The notes beneath the pieces were generated by a model that was given only the letters and a program-made list of their open reading frames with translations, was not told the DNA's origin and made no database searches. A program made the position numbers and the translations under genes. DNA of 59,502 nucleotides, taken from assembly GCA_002964805.2 (NCBI GenBank), contig PUDQ02000050.1, forward strand, positions 1 through 59,502. The letters are read 5' to 3'. This DNA is from Trametes villosa (Eukaryota; Basidiomycota; Agaricomycetes; Polyporales; Polyporaceae). This document shows positions 54,805-59,502 of the stretch, piece by piece; position 1 is the stretch's first letter, and each line of letters begins with the position of its first letter.

Positions 54805-56035
54805 TCAGTCAGCATGCCGGATACATGTGGAAGTTGGGGTGAAAAACGCACCTGGCGCAGGCGCAAAGTATTCCTCCACTCTAGACTTCAGCCTCGCCGC
54901 GACGGTCACCTCGGCGGCTACGTGCACAGTGCCGTCGTCCACGCCCGTATAGACAAAAGAGGGCTCAGTTTGAGCAGGGGCGGCGTCGGAGGGAATCCGT
55001 CTTTTGATCTGATACTGTGACGCACGGTGGTCCGAGGAGTGCGGGGCAGAACGCTTGCGGCTGGGTGACTCTGTCAAGCCTTTGTGGCCGTCGTGGCTGA
55101 AGAGGGGTTCAGCGGACTCGTAGCCGTCGTCGCTGCCGTCGGCCCGAGTGTCGTCGTCGGAATAGGACATGGGCGTGGACGACCTGATAGACTCTTGCGA
55201 GCGAGGCGGGAATTGCGGACCAGGCGCATAGCCAGCAGCGCTAAGCTCCGGCTCCGGCTCGGGCGGGGGAGTAGGAATAAGGCCATCGGGGAGGGGAGGC
55301 TGGGAGAAGACCCTGCTGGGCGGAGAGGATGGTACGGTCTCCGCCGGCAAGCCAGCAGCCTGCGTTGGCGAGCCCGGGTCCACCTCGACGGGAGGGATCT
55401 GGAGGTCTTGATCCCCTGGGCGTGAGATGGAGATACGAGGGACCTCGTCTTCGACGGGCGGGGTGCGGAGAGGACCCATGACCCGATTATCGGAGAGCTC
55501 GTTATCTGCTTCAAGCGACGTCTACGTCGGAATGAAAGGAGCACCCATGAGTTTACTCGACTACGAACAGAACGCGAGGAGTGGGACGTACGAAGACCTC
55601 TTTCTCAAAGGCCGCAATCTCTTTTGAAAGAGCAGCGAAGTAGGCGTTTATCTTCCGCATCTCCGGCGTCCACCACTTGAGATGCATCACGGAGTACTTG
55701 CCCCATCCCCCCTTCTTGACGAGGATCTCGAGGTAGTTGACTCCGTGCAGTATCCTAGCATCATTGCCCAGCGTCAGCGGCTACGAACACTGCGAAGAGG
55801 ACTAGGGAACGCACCTTGGCCATTCCAATGTCGCGGCTCCCTCCATCGCATGCGCGTTCTTGTCGACCAGCCTCTGGGTCGAGTCGATCCTGTCCCTCAG
55901 CTCGCGCATGCGGAGGAAGGGGCTTCGGATCTTGGGGAAGAAGATGCAAATCCACTCGATGAAGATGTCCGGGAGCGGAAGTACGGCGCACACAAGTGCC
56001 ACGACAGCGAGCGTAGTGACGAGGTCGAGCAGCAT
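54805..56035 (-). CDS. Divergent TM-CC-like membrane protein
   Basis: Three exons, 56035-55815, 55754-55592 and 55521-54805, give 366 aa. Exon 1: MLLDLVTTLAVVALVCAVLP then LPDIFIEWICIFF, a hydrophobic region longer than in relatives, followed by MRELRDRIDSTQRLVDKNA, a helix. The first intron is phase 2 after 73 codons, the same place and phase as in the TM-CC genes. Exon 2: VNYLEILVKKGGWGKYS and MRKINAYFAALSKEIAAFEK, in the position of the DLWLEV and DLKRKIDD helices. Exon 3 is disordered, Pro/Ser/Asp-rich, with KRRIP and RLKSRVEEYFAP near the end. Primary similarity is weak, so family membership rests on architecture and intron phase. A TATA box (TATAAG, 56221-56216) lies about 180 bp upstream. 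Confidence 0.65.
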
Positions 56036-57900
56036 GGCGAGGAGGTGAGGTCCAAAGAGGGTGGGGTTCGGGGTGAGTACGATCGGTGGTCCCGGACGGC
56101 GCGCTGCGTTCGGCGGGGGTAGGAAGATAAGGATAGGAAGGTGAAGATTATTGTGCACCTGGCACTGGAGGATGTAGGGCCGAGAGCTGGGGACAGTGTG
56201 CCGCTGGTCCCTGTACTTATACCCATCAGTAGTGACGCCCGAGTAGCGGGGTGCATACGCGCCTGTACGCACCTCCGAACGCTGCGGACCTGTCGCACAG
56301 CGTACGAGCAGCCTCCTCCATGGACAGAGTTCACCGAAGCGCCCTTAACGCGGCGACTGGCCACCACGAGGCGATGGCGCCGACGTCCTTGTATTCAGCC
56401 CTATTCCGGGTACGGCATCGGGATGACGTCGGGGACAGCCCGCGCCAAAAGAGGCGCGGCAAAAACTCCCCAGTCTGAGCGGACGTCCTGGGGCGCTCGG
56501 CGTTATCTCGCGATCGCTCGCACCAGAGGGTTCCAAACCTGCATCGCAGGAGTCTCTTACAGACGGCGTTCGACGCTTTCGAGGAGCGCCTCCAGAGAGG
56601 TCCGGCCGCACAATTTTTTCTCCGGTGTCGTGATGGCTACGATGGCTCACTGCGGCTTCGGGTACGCCTTGAGTTGCCCCCCTCATAGAAGCGCCCCCAG
56701 TTCGATGGTGCCGACGAGTGTGATCCGTCCACGGGAAGCTGTGCACCGCTGCTATAGCCCGGACTTGGGACGTAGAACAGAGCCGCATGATACCCAATGA
56801 CAGCCCAATAGCCAGCCGGTTTCTAGACGCGCTGTGGTCGTAGTCGTCATCTCCCTGGACGAGCCGATGGTGCGCGACGATCTGGATATGAACAACGAGC
56901 AGTCAGCGTACGGCGCCGCTGCAGAGAAAGGAGGGAGGCGATACCCGCCTCTCAGGCACATCGTACGACAGGGCGCGGTATCCGGGCCTCACCAGAAAGC
57001 CGCTAGCCTCGTGCGCGTTGCGCCCGCGGCAGCGCAAAAGGCGGCGCCTCGAGGCCTGAGAGCAGCGCTTCAAGGAATGCGACGCCGCGAGAGACGAGTC
57101 CGACGCGGACTAGGCCGAGAGCTGCGTCCAGCGTGGATGCCGCGTGCGCTTGGGCGGAGAAGTTGCATGGCATCGGAGACCGGCGCCGCGAGGCGAGGGT
57201 GCTCTCCCCAAGCCTACTGAGCGCCTCCTCTCAGGCGATAGAGTTCAGAGGCGCCTTCTTCGCTCTACGCTGAGAGCGCGCTTCTGGTCTGCAGCGACTC
57301 TTGAGCCGCGGGGAAGGCGGGCTCGCTGAGGGAGCCATCGATCGCGAGCGGGATCCGCCGCTAGCGTAATGAACCTACGGGCGGTGTATGAGCGGATTGC
57401 AGAGGAAGCGATGCCTGGGGGATGCGCGCCCAGATCAGCCACGCCAAGAGACAGAGACCGCGATGGTGGACGGGAGACGTACCTCGCATGTTTACTCTGA
57501 GGTAGAGACATACTTCAGGAGTGCCATGCCAAGGCGTTCAAGCAGCATACTCGTGAGAAGATGACGCGCAATGAGCTGACCCGGTTTCCTCGGGCAAGGC
57601 GAGACAGCGAGCTGCCGAAAAATGTCGGCGAGAACTGGCCGACCCGGTGGATGCGTGCGCTTCCTGAAAGGTTTAGCCAGACTATCGAATATTATCAGCA
57701 CACTATAGAATCATTGGCTAGAGCTGTGGGGAGCGCAAACGTAGAACTTACATCTAGGCCGAGCGCGATTTGCTCAGGCAGTACGCGTAGGTCGCCCATG
57801 AGAGAAACGAGCGGTACTCTCCAGAAGCTACGTGTGGGGGTCTCCGCAAAAATCCCAGGAGACTCCTAGCGAGGCCAGCCAGACAACGCAAGGAAAGCAG
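56036..57900. other. Intergenic; promoter near 56.2 kb, otherwise no gene
   Basis: Apart from the TATA box and upstream region of the preceding gene, only overlapping frames without domain signal or shared codon character are present. A minus-strand frame near 57492-57701 (RKPGQLIARHLLTSMLLERL) could be an exon, but no partner exon was found. Confidence 0.4.
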
Positions 57901-58450
57901 GCTCAAAGCTCGGGAAGTATATTTTGCATGCACTTTAGGGGTGGAGAGCGGATTGCGAGGAGTGATGAGCGAGGACCGCCAGCGGAAGACGAAGAGCTCA
58001 CTGCTGAAACGTAGCCATGACGGCATTGTTAGCGGACAGTCTTCCAAAATCAGGTCCTCAATTGCGGGAGTAGACATCCGCAAAAATGCTGCTCACATAT
58101 ATTGACGATAAAACAGGGACGTGCATCGAGACGGGTGTGCTAGTGGTCATGTAAAACGCGGGCGGCGGTACCGGTGCACGACGTGAACTTCCTGAGATTC
58201 AGAGAGTGTACACAGCCGACGCTCAGCTGAGCAAAGTTTCGCTTGGATTCTAGTAGTCTGCAGTACTTCGGAGACAAGGGTTGTTTGGGAAGAAGACGAG
58301 CGTGAGTTCGGCGTACAAAGTGACTGCCAGTAGTGCCAGTCAACGGAGGGTTGAAAACGAGCAGGCGAACATCCGAGGCGCCCGACGAAGTGCGTGAGGT
58401 GGCGTGGGAAAGCGTGGCGTGTTTGCGGCGCAGTGGCACAGTTGTGGGCC
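57900..58450. repeat. Duplicated segment, homologous to 33.43-33.91 kb
   Basis: Same phrases in the same order as the 33.4-kb copy (GAGCTCACTG then GAAACGTAGCCAT; GAAGAAGACGAGCG; CATCCGAGGCGCCC; GGCGTGGGAAAGCG). Spacing differs by small indels. Confidence 0.5.
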
Positions 58451-58753
58451 GCGGCTTGCTGTGGCTGAAGCTCGTGCCAGAGACTTTGCGGACCAGCGGA
58501 AGACATTTGATCCCTAGTATCTTGGGCATATGGCGGTTTACTGTATACCTTGTAGGAAAACACGCCCAGTGGGTCTATCACGCTTCCGCCACATGAATTG
58601 CGAAGGGCAAGAGCTCGGATACAGATCATACTACCCCCTGGTAGTGCCCACGAAATGCGTGTCGTAGATGACATTCAAGCAGCGCTAGCACGTATTGCAT
58701 ACACACAGCACTCCCCTTTGAGATATCCTAACACCGTTCTCGACAATCCATCT

Positions 58754-59333
58754 TCAAGCGTAATATCGCCTGTACCCCAACGGCGGCCCCATATACTCGC
58801 GGCGACGCTGGGGCGGAGGTTGGGGACGGTCGGGGTTGCCGATCTTGCGGAGGGTCTGGACGGAAATCGGCGGCTCCCAGTAGATCATCGCGCCCGCGGT
58901 GCGGCCAGGTGAGTCCCAGGGCCGTTCCTCGCCCGGGTGGTCGAAGAGGACGATCGAGTTCGGGTTGATGTTGCCGTGCAACTCGTTCTCGCGCTCGTAA
59001 ATTTCCTTGTGTGCTATGACGTGGGACAGTAAGAAGGGTTAGGGCGAGGTGGTACAAGGTGCACGAACCGACGACGGCGCAGAAGATGCCCGCCAGGAGC
59101 TCCCAGGCGTTGGCCATTGTGCTGAGGTCGCGGGGAGAGACGTCTCGGACGCGGCTCGGACGCTTCGGCAGAGTGGCTCCGTCCGCGCGTTTAGGTTGGG
59201 TGTCCCCAGAAGAGATTTGTTCTTCTGAATCGGCAGCCGTAAAAGCAGCGCCGCAAGAGACGGGGGGAGGACTAGTGTCGGCGTCGCCGGGGGTGGGAGA
59301 GGCGTCTCGGACAGTGGGCGATTGATATGCCAT
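58754..59333 (-). CDS. FunK1-like kinase fragment protein (174 aa), catalytic Asp replaced
   Basis: Exons 59333-59069 and 59013-58754 with a 55-nt phase-1 intron. It begins MAYQSPTVRDASPTPGDADT, a polar region, then RPSRVRDVSPRDLSTMANAW and ELLAGIFCAVVAHKEIYERE, then LHGNINPNSIVLF, and a Pro/Arg-rich end (PPPQRRREYMGPPLGYRRYY). Alignment by eye to FunK1 (EL...DAI.AH..LYE....LH.DI....N) is residue for residue, but the catalytic aspartate is asparagine (HGN) and no DFG-like step follows. It is therefore a pseudokinase fragment. A TATA box (TATAAG, 59382-59377) and flank are shared with the dead copy at 51.2-51.6 kb. The open, spliced frame suggests it is expressed. Confidence 0.65.
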
Positions 59334-59502
59334 GGTGACTGGGATATCTGGGGCGAGGTTGCTGAGCGGCCGTGTTCTTATACTCCTGGTGGGTGGCCAT
59401 GGTTCTCCCAAGCGAGCGTTGAATAAACCTTGGCTTTCATTGTTTCTGGCTAAGAGCAAGAGCAAGCCACAGTCGTCGGCGTTAGCGACACACGCGCCCC
59501 GC
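59334..59502 (-). promoter_or_regulatory. Promoter of the 59.3-kb mini-gene
   Basis: TATAAG at 59382-59377 (minus), 44-49 bp before the ATG. Homologous to 51630-51790. Confidence 0.55.

Noticed and set aside
56141..57220. Plus-strand frames of 219 and 128 codons
   Set aside because: Arg/Ala-rich low-information frames overlapping others on the opposite strand; no domain or conserved neighbour.
1..59502. tRNA and rRNA genes
   Set aside because: No cloverleaf with a B-box-like GGTTCGAATCC or rRNA signature was found by eye; absence cannot be proven without a covariance search.

Overview
The window reads as nuclear DNA of an agaricomycete (mushroom-forming) fungus. Genes carry short GT-AG introns of about 50-75 nt and strongly C-ending codons. 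The window also holds a Plavaka-type DNA transposon with its DUF6532 companion gene, FunK1-like kinase fragments and a Ty3/gypsy-like retroelement, a mix typical of Agaricomycotina. Polyporales is a guess; no rRNA or tRNA was recognised to anchor it.

Layout. 1-6.0 kb: diverged and then higher-order tandem repeats. 6.1-8.0 kb: a short repeat, then a roughly 176-bp satellite whose monomers contain a large hairpin and G-runs. 8.1-11.0 kb: transposon debris (degenerate gene, GGGTAC-rich termini, truncated BED-finger hAT-like gene, LTR fragment) ending in a small membrane-protein gene cut off by that LTR. 11.6-15.2 kb: ATG7, ten exons, minus strand. 15.7-16.3 kb: broken remnant of DDI1. 16.7-19.7 kb: two members of an undescribed family of small membrane-anchored proteins. 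20.2-25.4 kb: SEC61 and a HAM1-like gene, both intact. 26.1-26.7 kb: dead FunK1-like mini-gene. 27.2-31.0 kb: complete gag-only LTR retroelement with identical LTRs and a target duplication. 31.6-32.6 kb: another family member. 34.7-45.6 kb: an 11-kb Plavaka transposon that split one family member and itself received a 2.6-kb foldback element. 47.2-59.5 kb: more family members and FunK1-like mini-genes, in duplicated segments.

The three conserved single-copy genes serve protein translocation into the ER (SEC61), autophagy (ATG7) and probably lipid or membrane handling (HAM1-like). The rest is a dynamic accessory region. The most interesting feature is a clustered family, here called TM-CC, of at least eight loci. 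Its members share an N-terminal hydrophobic segment, an LPPxRVRxLE motif, one intron at the same place in phase 2, a DLWLEV-like second helix and a disordered tail. They are interspersed with a second family of about 120-175 aa proteins that keep only the FunK1 catalytic-loop region. Members range from intact to split, truncated or stop-bearing, as expected for birth-and-death evolution. Function is unknown.
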